A program made the position numbers and the translations under genes. This document shows, one piece after another, positions 1 through 12,549 of a DNA stretch of 64,000 bases; position 1 is the stretch's first letter; every line of letters starts with the position of its first letter. The notes beneath the pieces are model-generated. The model searched no databases. It saw nothing but the letters and a program-made list of their open reading frames with translations, and was not told the DNA's origin. The stretch comes from Clonostachys chloroleuca (Eukaryota > Ascomycota > Sordariomycetes > Hypocreales > Bionectriaceae), in assembly GCA_037952775.1 (NCBI GenBank), contig JBANAY010000003.1, forward strand, positions 9,300,001-9,364,000. Direction: 5' to 3'.

Positions 1-3000
1 AAAGATTAGAGAAGTAAAGATAACTCTTAGGTTAAAGAGAGAGACTTAGCTGAAGGTACTTAAGAGCTACTTTAGGAATATAAAGTAAATAAACCTAAGG
101 TTTTCTTTAGTAAGGAGATAGAGTTAGTATATTAGTATAGTACCCAGCCTACCTATAGGTAAAGTATACTGCTAAATAATATAGAGAGCCTGCTTATAAA
201 GCAGTAGCTATTAATAGCTAATAGATAATAATAAAGCTGATATATTAAATATACTATAGCCTGCTCAGACTTAATAACTTCTCCTTATATAAAGTATATA
301 TTTATTATTTTTACCTTTTTTAGCTAACCTCTAATAGCTAAAACTAACTATATTAAGACTAGAATTCCTCTAAGTAAAAACTTTAAGATACTATAGATAC
401 TAATCAGAAAGCAGGTAAGATTTCTATATATAGAATACCTTATATATTTTCTCAGTCTTAGTATTTCTAAGTTTAGCTATATTAGTAAACCTCGAGTTAT
501 ATAGATTTAGAAGTAAATTATAGTTATACTTAAGAAATACTTAGTTAATAAGGTATTTAGTAAAAAAGATAAGAAGCTTAATAATATAGCTTTAAGAAAC
601 CTAGCTGAATATAATTATAAAGCCCTTCCTAAAGCAGTTAAAGATAACTTTAAGTAACTAGCTAAAAATAAGTCCTGGTAAGACTTTTATATAGAGGTAT
701 TAAGAATTATAAAGTAGTTAGAAGAGTTATTTATTATACTTTAATAATTATCTATACCGGAACTAATTATCTATCAGAAGAGAATCTCTACTATACCTCT
801 AAAAAATATAAGAGTAGTATCTTATAAGAATAAAGGGGAGGTCTCTAAGACTCTAGCTAAGAAGATTAACTAAAAATTATTAGCCCTAGCTATAATACCT
901 TTAAAGAATAAAAAGGTATAAATAGTAGCTCCTGAAGAGAGTAAGAAAAACCCCTTCTATAATCCTAAAGGAACTAAGGCCTCTGTATAGGAGGATACTA
1001 ATAATAAGGATATTCCAGTAGTAAAATAGAAAAAGGGTACTATATTAAAGATAAAGATAACTATAATCTTATTTAATAAAGAAATAACCTACTTTACTTC
1101 TAATAAGAATAAGCAGTCTGTAGTAAATACTAACCAGGAGGGTACTAATAATAAATATCCCTTAATAGTAAAAAACTATAGCTACTATATAGGCTAGATT
1201 ATAATATACTAAGCTAATAATAATATACCCTATTAGGTAGTATATTTTAACTACTACTAAGCAAAGGGTAGTAATAAGTTACTTAATATCTTAGCTCTTA
1301 ACTATATTATAGCTAGCTTTTAAAATATAGTAGACCCTGAAAACTTAAATTACCTCCTTATAGAGGAGTACTATAAAATTAAGAATAAAATTAAAAAAGT
1401 CTAGAAGGAAATCCTTAAAGTAAAGGAGTTAAAAGCTACTATAAACTAGAAGGAGTATATAAGTAAGAGTATATAGATTTATTATATTAAGTAATAAGTA
1501 GATACTATAGTTAAAATATATATCCGAAACAGAGTTAAATATACTACTAATAAGTATAATACTAAGGATCCTAATAACTAACTACTAGCTAAAGTTAATA
1601 TTCTGGCCCTTTACTATATTAACTCTTATACTTTTAATAAGCAGATTATAGCTAAGCTAGTATTTTTAGGATATACAGACCTTATAATTATTAGTAATAT
1701 ACCTAAAGCTAAGATAAGAACTACTTTTATACAGGAGATATACTTCAGATAGATTAATAAAGACTTTAGGTATAAGATAGAGTACTCTGATTATAAAATA
1801 GTTAATTAGTTAAATAATAAGATATTTAAAGAACTTAAAGAGAACTTAAGCTATATTAATAAGTTAGAAGAATTTAATATAGTATTAGAGGAGAAAAATA
1901 TAGCTCTAGAGGTAAGTATTACTACTATACAGCTTAGGCTTAATATCTTTAAAGAGGCTAGCTATAAAGTAGGTAAAACTTTAACTAAGTATAAAGTATT
2001 ATAGGGAATTAATAAGAAGGAAGAGCTAGAGTCAGATAGAGCTAATATAACTCTATCTAAGACCCTAATTATATATAGTAAATTGAAGCAGGCTATTAAA
2101 ATACTATTAAAGAAGATACCTATTAAGGTAACTCCAGGGAAGTCAGCTATAAAGCTAAAGACCCTATCTAAGTATAAGCTGGAAAATAAACTAGAGGGAT
2201 CTATAAGCTAATAGGCTAAGTAATATAATTTAGAGGTATAAAAAGCAGACTGAAGAAGAGCAGTACCTACTATAACAAAGGAAAAAGTACTAAATAAACT
2301 CAGTATAAAATAGCTAGATAAAAGGCAAATATAAGTATATAACTAGCAAAGGCAAATTAGAGTAATTAAATTTTATATAATAATTTACTTTTATAAAGAT
2401 TTCTTTTATTAATTAAAACAGGCTAAATATAGCTAGGCTACTAAGAGTAGTAGTATTTTTTCCTTTATCCGGGGTACTTATTATATTATAAACAGGGGCT
2501 ATACAGAGCCCCCTATAAAAGAGCTGGAAATAGCTAATAGATAGAAAGAGAAGATAAGCCTTAAGAATTATATTATCTTATATATAAGTGAAGGTATTAT
2601 AATTATAGGCTTTAACTATAACCCGTTATAACCCGGCTACCCTGTAGCTAATAATTCAGAACCTATTAATAACGCCCAGGCTGGTTACAGCCAGTTTTAA
2701 GCATAATAAGAACTAGCTTTTTATAAACTCTATAACTTAATAGAATCTTAGTTATAAATACTCTATAAATATATTAATAATATATTAGTAAAAGACTATA
2801 TATAGTTATTAACTTTATCTATAGAATAGTTTATAATATTTATATCTAAGAAAAATAGTAAACTCTATTTAGTTATTAACTATTACTAACTAAATAAGAT
2901 TATATATAAAAACAGAATACTCTTATTACTAATTATAGAGCTTAGAGACTAGTTATAGAGTAAATAGTAATTTACTATATTAGATTTAAAGAGAGCTTAT

Positions 3001-3373
3001 AATTTAATATAAATAAAAAAAGAAAATAAATAGAAAATAATATTTAGAATAAAATTTAGCTTATATAAGTATTTTATTATACTCTTTAAATTAATAAATA
3101 TACTTATAATATTCTAATAAATAATTAATTAAATACTCTAGAAATATCTTAATATCTTTATAGTTATATATCTTAATAATATTTTAATATTCTTAGATAA
3201 CTTAGATATATATAAAGAATATATATATAAAGTTCTAAAGAAACTAGAAAATATAAATCTCCTAGTAGAATCTAAAAAGAGCTAATTTTATATTAAGAAA
3301 GTTAACTTCCTAAGATATACTATTTAACTTAATAAAATATAAATAAAGAAAGATAAAATTATTATAGTTTTTA

Positions 3374-4280
3374 TTGAAATTACAGTGGCCTACAAGGTAT
3401 ATTAGGCCTTGAGACCGCTATAACTAGCAGCAGCGGAAAATTTAGCTTCTAACTTATAGTGAACACTCCTCTATAACTTAGTCAAATTTTATACTAAAAA
3501 GTCGGTTTATAGTGCATTTTATAGCGCAAAAGAATCTTATTTTGGTGAGAGGAACCGGAAAAATATACCAATTTCTCTCATAGGTCTACCGACTAAAAAC
3601 TACTCTAAAACCCACTACAGCAGCTTCCCGGGCCACTTTTGATTTTCCGCAAAATTCATTACTATAGGAAATCTAAAAAATCAACTCATAACCACCAAAC
3701 TATAAGATGAATATATATAACCTTTTTAAGACCTACTTTTATCTGAAAGAGCTAGTTAAGCTGATCAGTTAAGTATAGATATTAGATATCTTATCTTTAA
3801 AGCTAAAAGAGATATCTAAGATCTAAGGTCTAGTCTAGGGTAGGTTAGTTATAGGGTAGCTTAGGTATAGGTTAGGCTACTAGAAGTTATTCAGATTTTT
3901 TCCTGAATTTTCTAGACCCTTATTTAGGCTAATATAGCCTAATAACCTATAAATAACGCTGCTGATGCTCCTAGCCCTAAAGAGGAACTGGAGCCCGCTA
4001 AGCCGTAGCGGTCATAGCGGCCTGTAGCCACTGACCCACAGTGGCTGCAACCGCTATTAGCTAGTGATCGTAATCGCTATCGGATAGCGGTCTCAATCGC
4101 TATTGGCTAGCTGTTACAGGGGATAGCGATCGCTAACAGTTAGTGGCTGCGACCACTAACAGTTAGTGGCTACGATCGCTAACAGTTAGTGGTTGCGACC
4201 GCTAGAGGTTAGTGGTTGCAACCGCTAACTTATAGCGATACAGTCACTAACTTATAGTGGCTATAGTCTCTCAATTCAAC
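3374..4280. mobile_element. Non-autonomous DNA element (MITE/hAT-like), copy 1
   Basis: A 907-bp unit sits inside the RT/RNase H reading frame of gypsy element 1 and is flanked on both sides by the 8-mer AGTTTTTA (3366-3373 and 4281-4288), fitting an 8-bp target-site duplication. Its ends are a weak inverted pair (TTGAAATT.. / ..AATTCAA). It has no transposase frame. It is much richer in G+C than its surroundings, especially at 3950-4260, so it looks younger or less mutated than its host. A second copy lies at 11,666-12,548. The 8-bp duplication suggests hAT-type mobilisation; superfamily is an inference. Confidence 0.7.
4123..4237. repeat. 23-bp subterminal tandem repeats in DNA element copy 1
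   Basis: Four complete 23-bp units run from 4146 to 4237, preceded by a partial one. Each has the plan GNTNCGANCNCTAACAGTTAGTG with small changes. Each unit is close to palindromic (CTAACAGTTAG; GCGATCGC), so the array could fold on itself. Subterminal repeats of this sort are commonly transposase-binding sites. Copy 2 of the element has one unit fewer. Confidence 0.75.
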
Positions 4281-5229
4281 AGTTTTTAAATAGAAGGAAC
4301 TAATAAATATTAAAGAAGTATAAGCTTTTCTTAGATTTACTAATTACTACTAATAATTTATTAAAAACTATAAGAAGATTACTATACCTCTATATAATCT
4401 AATAAAGAAAGAAAAAGAATTTTAATAGAATTTAAAATATTAAAATATATTTAATAATATTAAGAATTATATAACTAATAAACTTATACTATAAATATTT
4501 AATCTAAATAAGAAAGTAGAACTTAAAACTAATAGTTTAAACTTTATAATTAGTATATAAATTAGCTAAAAAAATAATAAAGAAAGACTATACCCTATAG
4601 TATTCTATTTAAAAAAGCTATATAATATAGAACTTAATTACTCTATCTATAATAAGGAATTTATAGCTATTATATATATATTTAAAGAATTTAAATACTA
4701 CTATCTGGGAATATAATATAAGGTTAAGATATATATAGATTATAAGAATATTTAGTATTTTACTATAACCTAATAATTTAATAGAAGATAAATATATTAT
4801 ACTAAATACTTATTTAAATTTAATTATAAGATTATATATTAAAAGGGATTAAAAAATAGAAAAGCTAATACTTTTAGCTATAAATCTAAATATAAATAAA
4901 TAATTTTAAAAACTAATAAATAACTATTTTTAATAAATAATAAGAGATATTTAGTATAATAAACCTTAGGTATTATACTAAGGGAAATAATATATACTAA
5001 AGTCTAGATAGATACTATACTAGATATAAAGATACTATAATAAGATATAAAAATAATACTTATTAAAGAAATCTATAAATATCTATTTTTAGAATATTAA
5101 GAAATTAAGAAATATTTAATAGAATAAAATAATATTATAATTATCTTAATCTATAAAAAGATATATAAACTATAGTTTTAGAATATAATATTTATATATA
5201 AATTAAATCTATAAGATATAAACCCTATA

Positions 5230-5720
5230 GAGAACTTAAACTAATATAAGTATTAGAATAATTATAATAATTAATATTCTTTAATTATATTATTAAACTA
5301 TTATTATTAATAGTACCTATAATAAAAGTATAGTATAATAGTATTTTAGTTATTATTAATAGATTTATAAAGTATAAATACTTTATTCTATATAAGAAAA
5401 TAAGCTCTATAGAAGATTTTATATATTAATTCCTATAATATATAATTAGTTACTATAAATTATCTAAAGAAATAATTTCAGATAGAGAAATAATATTTAC
5501 TTCTAAATTTTAATAATTATTTATAGTATAAATAAATACTAAGTATAAGCTTTTAATAGTTTACTATTCCTAGAGTAATAGATAAATAGAATATTTAAAC
5601 TAAATATTAGAATAATATCTATAGATATATATTAATTATAAATAAGATAATTAGATATAACTATTACCTATAGTATAAATTATATATAATAGCTTAGTAT
5701 AAGAATCTATCTAATTTATA
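5230..5720 (+). pseudogene. Decayed gypsy integrase core, element 1
   Basis: The plus strand reads a recognisable integrase core with stops: a segment ending in LLIDL (expected IVDRF/TKY), then EK*YLLLNFNNYL*YK, and further on a remnant of the HPQTDGQTER box followed by an LEQYLR-like stretch. All are in the right order relative to RNase H upstream and a chromodomain downstream. No coding capacity remains. The assignment rests on motif order rather than any single strong motif. Confidence 0.5.
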
Positions 5721-6556
5721 TCTATATATATAAACTATAATTATAAATTAGAATTCTAAAACTAATAAATACTTAATAGATTAGATATACTTACTACTAT
5801 ACTTATAAAAGAAATATTATATTTATTATATATAGAAATAAAAATAGAATTAGAATTTATCTAAGAATAAATAAAAAAATATTATAATAAAATAAGATTA
5901 AAGAGATTAATCTTAAAGAAAAGAGATAAAATCTATCTACTTTATAAAAATATTATAATAATATAACTAAATAATAAATTAAACTATAAAAAACTTAGAT
6001 TATTTAAAATTAAAAATAAAAAATTAGATACTAACTATAAACTTTTATTACTAGATATAATATATATCTATCTAGTTTTTTATATTTTATTATTTAAAAC
6101 AGTATTAGAAAATACTCTAGATTAAAATTATCTAATTAAGATCTATAAAAAAGAATATAAATTAGAAAAAATACTAAAGAAAGAAATTAAAAATAAATAA
6201 ATATTCTACTTTATTAAATAGAAAGAATATACTAATAATAATAATACTTAGGAATCTACTAAATATCTAAAGAATTACTAAAAGCTTATTTAATAGTATT
6301 ATTAGGCTTAGAAATATCTATTCTAATAAACTAAGAAGAGAATAGTTCTATATTATCTTAGAGGAATACTAAATTAATCTTAATTTCTAAGAATATAGAC
6401 TTAGATAAAGAAGTAGTTTCTAAAGAAGAAGCTATTTTATAAACTATCTCTTCTACCTCCTTCTATTTAATATACTTAAGCTCTTTAATACTATTAATAC
6501 TATAAGAATACTATTTATATTATTTTATTAAGCTATAATTTCTTTTATTAATAAAG

Positions 6557-7337
6557 ATACTAAATCTTTATATCTATAAGCTAGTATTACTCTTCTATTA
6601 TTTTAAGCTTAAACTTAAGCTTTCTATACTAATTAATAATCTAATATAGCTAGCTAGGAGTTAGGCCTTAGGTATTATAATAAGCTTAATTATTTTTAAT
6701 ATAGTAAAAATACCTTAATAAAGACCTCTTAGAGTTAAAATACTTATAGCTATATATTTTATAGTAGTTATACTCTATCTTTATTATAAAAGAATTAAGT
6801 AGTATAATATTAATTAAAGAATTATATTAAATAGTTTTCTTATAAAGAGGTTTCTATATATAGTTAGATATTATTCTAAAAAGTATAAAGGAATAAATAG
6901 AAGAAAATTAGTATATTTACTAATTAGACTACTAAATCTAGTTTTAAGAATATAACTAATAGAGAGAGAATATTATATTATAAATTTAACTAATATATAT
7001 TATTATATATAGACTCTACTTTTTTCTCTAATTATAACTAGATTATTCAGATCTTATAATAATTCTTATAATCCTTAACTTAGAATTATTACTAAGTCTT
7101 AATAATCCCTTAGTATATATATATATTTATTTTACTAGATAGAATACTCTTTTAGATAGTTATTAATAATATTATCTATATATTTATTACTACTAGCTCT
7201 ATAATACTTATATATTAATAGTAACTTATATTATACAGCCTAAGATAATCTGATTATATTACTCAGAATAATACTCTGATTAGTTTAACCCCGATCTACT
7301 CTAGACCCCGTCCAGTATAAGTTATCTAACTATTATA
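6557..7337. repeat. ~0.8 kb repeat, copy A
   Basis: This segment is repeated in the same orientation at 12,550-13,349 with strong identity, including matching ends (ACTAAATCTTTATATC at the start, AAGTTATCTAACTATTATA at the end). Just before it a reverse-transcriptase-like frame reads FINKDTKSLYL, and just after it the frame appears to resume as NYYRFNIVI. Together these look like the conserved FVxKKDGSLRLCVDYRxLN box split by the repeat. It may therefore be an element or intron-like insertion within RT. It could also be an LTR, but the position directly against RT argues against that. Confidence 0.55.
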
Positions 7338-10300
7338 GGTTTAATATAGTTATCTAGAAGAACTAGTACTTATTACCTCTAGTTATAGAGATTATAGATT
7401 ATATTAGAAAAATAAAGTTCTTTACTAAAATTAATATTAAGAATACTTATTATTATATCTATATTAAGAAAGATAATAAATAAAAAACTATATTTTAAAT
7501 ATAGTATAAATACTATAAGTATCTAATTATACTATTTAGCCTTACTAATACCCCTACTACTTTCTAGAATTATATATATAAGGTATTTAGTAGCTTACTT
7601 AATACTATCTATATTATATATTTAGATAATATTCTTATCTACTTACTAGACTAAGATTCCTATATCTAGTATATAAAATAAGTTCTAAAATAATTCTAAG
7701 AAGCTAAACTATATACTAAACCTTTAAAATATATCTTTTATTAGTAATAAGTTAATTTTCTTAAGTTTATTATCTTAGACTAGGAAATTAAAATAGACCT
7801 TAAGTATATTTAAACTATTAGTAAATAGAAAGAGCTTATAATATTCTATATAATCTAAGTATTTTTAGAATTCTAGAATTTCTATAAATATTTTATCTAA
7901 GAGTATTTCTAGATTATTAAACCCTTATATAATCTCTTAAAGAGGCTTAAGAATAGCTAGAAGTCTAAAAATATAACTTTTAGTTCTAAGGAAAAGTTAG
8001 TATTTTATTAACTTATTACTAAGTTCTAGAAAGTACTTCTTCTATAATATTATAATCTGAAGAAAATATTATAACTTAAGACTAATACTTTAAATTTTAT
8101 AATAATAGGAATTCTATTCTAGCTAGATAATAAGAGTAAATAATACTCTATTATATTCTAATTATAGATATTTAAAAGTTCTAAACTAAACTATAGAATA
8201 TCTAATTAAGAGATAATAGCTATTATAGAATAATTTTAAATATTAATAATACTACCTTAAGAATACTATTTAGATTATTAAGATCCTAAGTAATTACTAG
8301 AATCTATAAGCTTTTATAAAGTAATCTAAAATAAATAGTAAGTAAACTAGATAGTATATCTACTTAGTACTCTATAACTTTATAATTAAGTATAAAGTAG
8401 GGAAAGTAAATTCTATAAATAGTCTCTTAAGAAAGCTAGAGTATTAGAGAGAGAAATAAATAAATATTAATTTACTCCTAGTTCTAAGAAGAAGGATTTA
8501 GAATATAACCCTAGGTAAATTACTATAGAAGGCTAAAGAAAGCTAGAGTAAAAACTAATCTAGACCAGATATAATAATCTATTAAGAAAATAACTCTTAG
8601 ATCTATATAAAGGATAAATTACTTATTAAAATATAGATAACCCTAAAGAAGGCTAGTTAGATTATAGAGATCTTTAGTTATAAATAAAAAATCTAATAAG
8701 TTAAAATAAAAGAAGTAATAGTAATAGAGTTAGTATATATTTTTAAAAGGTTAAGGTCTCTAGTATAGGGTAGACTAGCTATAGAGTAAGCTAGATCTAG
8801 GGTAAATAAAGCCTATAGAGTAAGCTCTGAAATACTAGAGAAAGATTATTCGAAAGGGTATAGTAGAAGATACAGGCTCTATAAGAGAAAATAAAGCTCT
8901 ATTAGCTATAGGGTAGCTAAGAAAGATAGACTATAAGATAGGTAAAAGAGTATATTAGTAACTTATAGAATCTCTATCTAGTAGGGAGGAAGCCCTATAC
9001 TTATAGATATTTCCAGACTATAAAAGCTCTGAAGATAATATATTACCTTCTGTAATATAAGCTTATAACTACTATAAGGTTCTTATATAGAGAGATATAA
9101 AACTACTAATATAGATACTATAGTAGATATAAAGTCTGCTAATATAGTTATTATAATAGTTATAAGATTTACTAAACTAAGTACTAAGGTTCTTATATAG
9201 TAGATATAAGGTCTATTAATATAAGTACTATAGTAGATATAAAGTCTGCTAATATAGCTACTTTAGTATAATATAGGATTACTAGTATAAATACTATAGT
9301 AGCTATTATAGCAGTTATAACTGCTAATATAATTACCCTAATAGGTAGCTATAGTAAGTTAGGCCAGTAGCTTCAGAGGGCTTCTAGCTTTAGAGAGCTC
9401 TAAGTTAGTTATTTTATTCCTTCTTACCCTATACTAATCTGAGATTATTTAATTAACTGATATAGAGTAATTTAGATCTACCCTATAGTCTATAGGGTAA
9501 ATCTTAATATATATTAAAGAGACTATATAGCCCCTACTATAGTTAGTAAGGGAAATTTAGAATATAGATTTAGAATTATAAAGAATTAAGAAAACTCTTA
9601 ATTAGAATTTAAACCCTAAGTAGTAATTAGATATAGATAGATTATTAAGATTTTAGGATTAAGTATTTATCCCCAGAGAGCTTATAATTTATTAGGAAAT
9701 TATTAGGATATATTATAATAATCCCCTTATAGAGTATTTTAAGATTAATTATACCTTAAACCTAATTAAATAGGAGTTCTATTAAAGCTAAATAGATATT
9801 AATATTAAGAAGTATATTTAAAACTATAATATCTACTAAGGTATAATAACTAGATAGTATTATCTATATAGAAAGCTAGAAAGCTTATTCCTACTAAAGA
9901 GTTCTATACAGAAGCTAATTATAAACTTTATTATTAATCTACTAGAAGTTAACTTTAATAAGGAAGTAAAGAATATAATTCTAGTAATTATAGACTAATA
10001 TACTAAGTATATATTAATATTTCCTATATTAACTATAATTATTACTATATAACTAGCAGAGCTTTTCTATATATATATAGAACTTATTTATAATACTCTA
10101 AAGGGAATTATAATAAACTAGAGCTCTATATTTATAAGTAACTTCTAGTTAGCATTATACTTCTACTCTAAGATTAAGTAATATCTTTCTACTATATATT
10201 ACCTATAAACTAATAAGTAGACTAAGTAGATAAACTAAGTAATTAAATACTACTTAAAGTATTTTAATAGTAAGTATTTATATAGCTAAATAAAAATACT

Positions 10301-11160
10301 TAGAGTAGCTTAATTTACTTATAATAATATAAGGAGTATAACTATAAATATATTTTCTAACTAAGTATTAATAGGATATAACCTAGAGCTATAACTAGAT
10401 ATAACTAATATAGATAATAAAGTTATAGTTCTAAATATTAAAACCTAAGTATAGAAACTTAAAGTACTATAAGAACTACTCTATATATAATAGCTTAAGT
10501 CTTAAGAATACTAGAATAAGATATATAATACCTAGTATATAGAATTTATATTTAAAGTAAAGAACCTAGTAGGTCTAGCTATAAAGAATCTAAGATTTAA
10601 AGGGAATTATTATAAGCTAGTTTTATAGTTTATTAAGCTATTTAAAATCCTTAAGAAAATTAGCTACTAGATATACTATATTATACTATTCTATAAATAT
10701 AAAAGATTATATAATATATTCTATATTAATCTCCTGGAACTATAGTATACTTATTCCTAAGAAATATAAAATAGCTTATTATTCCCTAATCTAGATAATC
10801 TAAAGGGTAAATAGAAGGTAGAGTTTATTAAGAAAGAGAAATACTTTAAAATAAATATCTAGTTCTTAATTAAATAAAAGAGATAGCTATAAGAGTATAA
10901 TAAGTAGGTATACTAGGATAATATAGATAATATATAATAATTTATATATAAATTCTAATTTAATTAGAAGAAATTAGAATTAGACTTAATAAAGAAAGAA
11001 AAACTAGATACTAAGTATTAGAGCTATTCTAAGAAAGAGATCTAAGCAGAGTATATATAAGAAGAAGAATTAAGAATAAGATATTATAAAGAATAAATAA
11101 AATTTTATTATCTAAAAGTATAACTATTAAAAACTATATTACTCAGAACTAGAGTATATT
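7338..11160 (+). mobile_element. Relic Ty3/gypsy chromovirus, element 2
   Basis: A second degenerate pol lies on the plus strand. RT covers about 7338-7690 (IRKIKFFTKINIKNTYYY, then YLDNILIY at the active site). RNase H is at about 8095-8300 (GILFQLDNKSKQYSI; EIIAIIEQF). An integrase core is at about 9950-10,450, with legible ALYFYSKIK and QTNKQTKQINQVIKYYL segments (functional copies read LSTAFHPQTDGQTERQNQ). A chromodomain is at about 10,800-10,930 (KVEFIKKEKYFKINIQFLIK). Scattered stops destroy every frame. No gag precedes RT, so the element is truncated or nested. Confidence 0.65.
9076..9295. repeat. Imperfect tandem duplication, 110-bp period
   Basis: The string AAGGTTCTTATATAG occurs at 9076 and again at 9186, and ACTATAGTAGATATAAAG occurs at 9117 and 9227. 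That fixes a period of 110 bp over two units. A weaker third partial unit follows. It lies between the RNase H and integrase remnants of element 2 in sequence with no recognisable protein. Confidence 0.6.
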
Positions 11161-11665
11161 TTACTATATAATAAATAATATATATAGTTAGAAAATAAAA
11201 GAAAAATAGAACTACTTAAAGAGCTAAAATACCTACTAACCCTATCTAAATTAACTTAAATATAATTAGGAACTACTTAATAATCTAAATATATCTAGCT
11301 ATCTAAAGTCCCTCTATCTCTCTATCCTTATTATATAGATTATTTAATAGTACTTTAAAAAGAGTATACTTATAAGCTACTATAGCCTAATACTAAATAC
11401 TATAAGTATAATTATCTAGAGCTAGTTAAAGATATAACTAGTTATTATAAGCTTAATATATCTCTTTAGTCTAGAGAAATATTAGTAAAATTTAGATAAA
11501 AAAATATATAGCTACTTATTATATTAAAAGAGAATAATTAGATAAGTAACTATAATATACTATAATAACTTTACTCTTTAGTAAGATAAATAGATAAGAA
11601 AGCTTAGTAAATAGTTAGTAATAGCTAAAAGAGAAAAGAAAGAATTACTAGATCTATTAGTTTTA

Positions 11666-12548
11666 TTAAAATTACAGTAGCCTACAAGGTATATTAGGCC
11701 TTAAGACCTCTATAACTAGTAGCAGTAGAAAATTTAGCTTCTAACTTATAGTAAATACTCCTCTATAACTTAGTTAAATTTTATACTAGAAGGTTAGTTT
11801 ATAATATATTTTATAGTATAAAAGAATCTTATTTTAGTAAGAGGAACTGGAAAAATATACTAATTTCTCTTATAGGTCTACTAACTAAAAACTACTCTAA
11901 AACCTATTATAATAGCTTCCCGGGCTACTTTTAATTTTCTATAAAATTTATTACTATAGGAAATCTAAAAAATTAACTTATAACTATTAAACTATAAGAT
12001 AGATATATATAACCTTTTTAAGATCTACTTTTATCTGAAAGAGCTAGTTAAGCTGATTAGTTAAGTATAGATATTAGATATCTTATCTTTAATACTAAAG
12101 AAGATATCTAAGATCTAAGGTCTAGTCTAGAGTAGATTAGTTATAGGGTAGTTTAGATATAGATTAGGCTACTAGAAGTTCCTCAGATTTTTCCTGAATT
12201 TTCTAGACCCTTATTTAGGCTATTATAGCCTAATAACCTATAAATAACACTACTGATGCTCCTAGCCCTAAAGGGGAACTGGAGCCCGCTAAGCCGTAGC
12301 AGTTATAGCGGCCTATAGCCACTAACCCACAGTAGCTGCAACCGCTATTAGCTAGTAATCATAGTCGCTATCAGATAGCGGTCTCAATCGCTATTAGCTA
12401 GCTGTTACAGGGGATAGCGATCGCTAACAGTTAGTAGCTGCGATCGCTAACAGTTAGTGGTTGCAACCGCTAAAGGTTAGTGGTTACAACCGCTAACTTA
12501 TAGCGATACGGTCACTAACTTATAGTGGCTATAGTCTCTTAATTTAAC
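11666..12548. mobile_element. Non-autonomous DNA element, copy 2
   Basis: Aligned by eye with copy 1 from TTAAAATTACAGTAGCC to AATTTAAC, this 883-bp copy differs mostly by C/T and G/A transitions and is more A+T-rich, as expected after additional RIP. It is about one 23-bp unit shorter: units lie at 12,437-12,505, three against four. Flanking 8-mers (TAGTTTTA left, AATATTAA right) do not match, so the target duplication is lost or the right junction was rearranged. It abuts repeat copy B. Confidence 0.7.
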
Positions 12549-12549
12549 A

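Larger units (their letters stand above)
2820..4900 (+). pseudogene. Decayed reverse transcriptase-RNase H, split by a DNA element
   Basis: The palm domain of a gypsy reverse transcriptase reads with many stops through about base 3365, is interrupted by a 0.9 kb insertion, and resumes at about 4290 with the connection region (INIKEVQAFLRFTNYY), followed by RNase H motifs ending near the conserved YIDYKNI box. The catalytic Asp pair of the YxDD box reads as Asn-Asn. That change needs only G to A on the read strand, as RIP on the other strand would give. Stops replace Gln/Trp positions. It cannot encode an enzyme. Confidence 0.65.
1..6290 (+). mobile_element. Relic Ty3/gypsy chromovirus, element 1
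   Basis: Degenerate pol signatures appear in the order expected of a Ty3/gypsy element on the plus strand. Reverse transcriptase runs about 2820-3365 (FISKKNSKLYLVINYY, then the active-site box read as YLNNILIF where functional copies have YLDDILIY). RNase H lies at about 4560-4760 (RLYPIVFYLKKLYNIELNY). An integrase core lies around 5230-5720. A chromodomain-like tail lies around 6150-6285 (EYKLEKILKK...IFYFIK). The first 2.7 kb may be gag/protease, but I cannot identify a zinc knuckle. A DNA element is inserted between RT and RNase H. No terminal repeats are recognised. Confidence 0.7.

Noticed and set aside
4123..4237. 23-bp repeats as a CRISPR-like array
   Set aside because: Units are directly adjacent with no spacers, and the genome is fungal.
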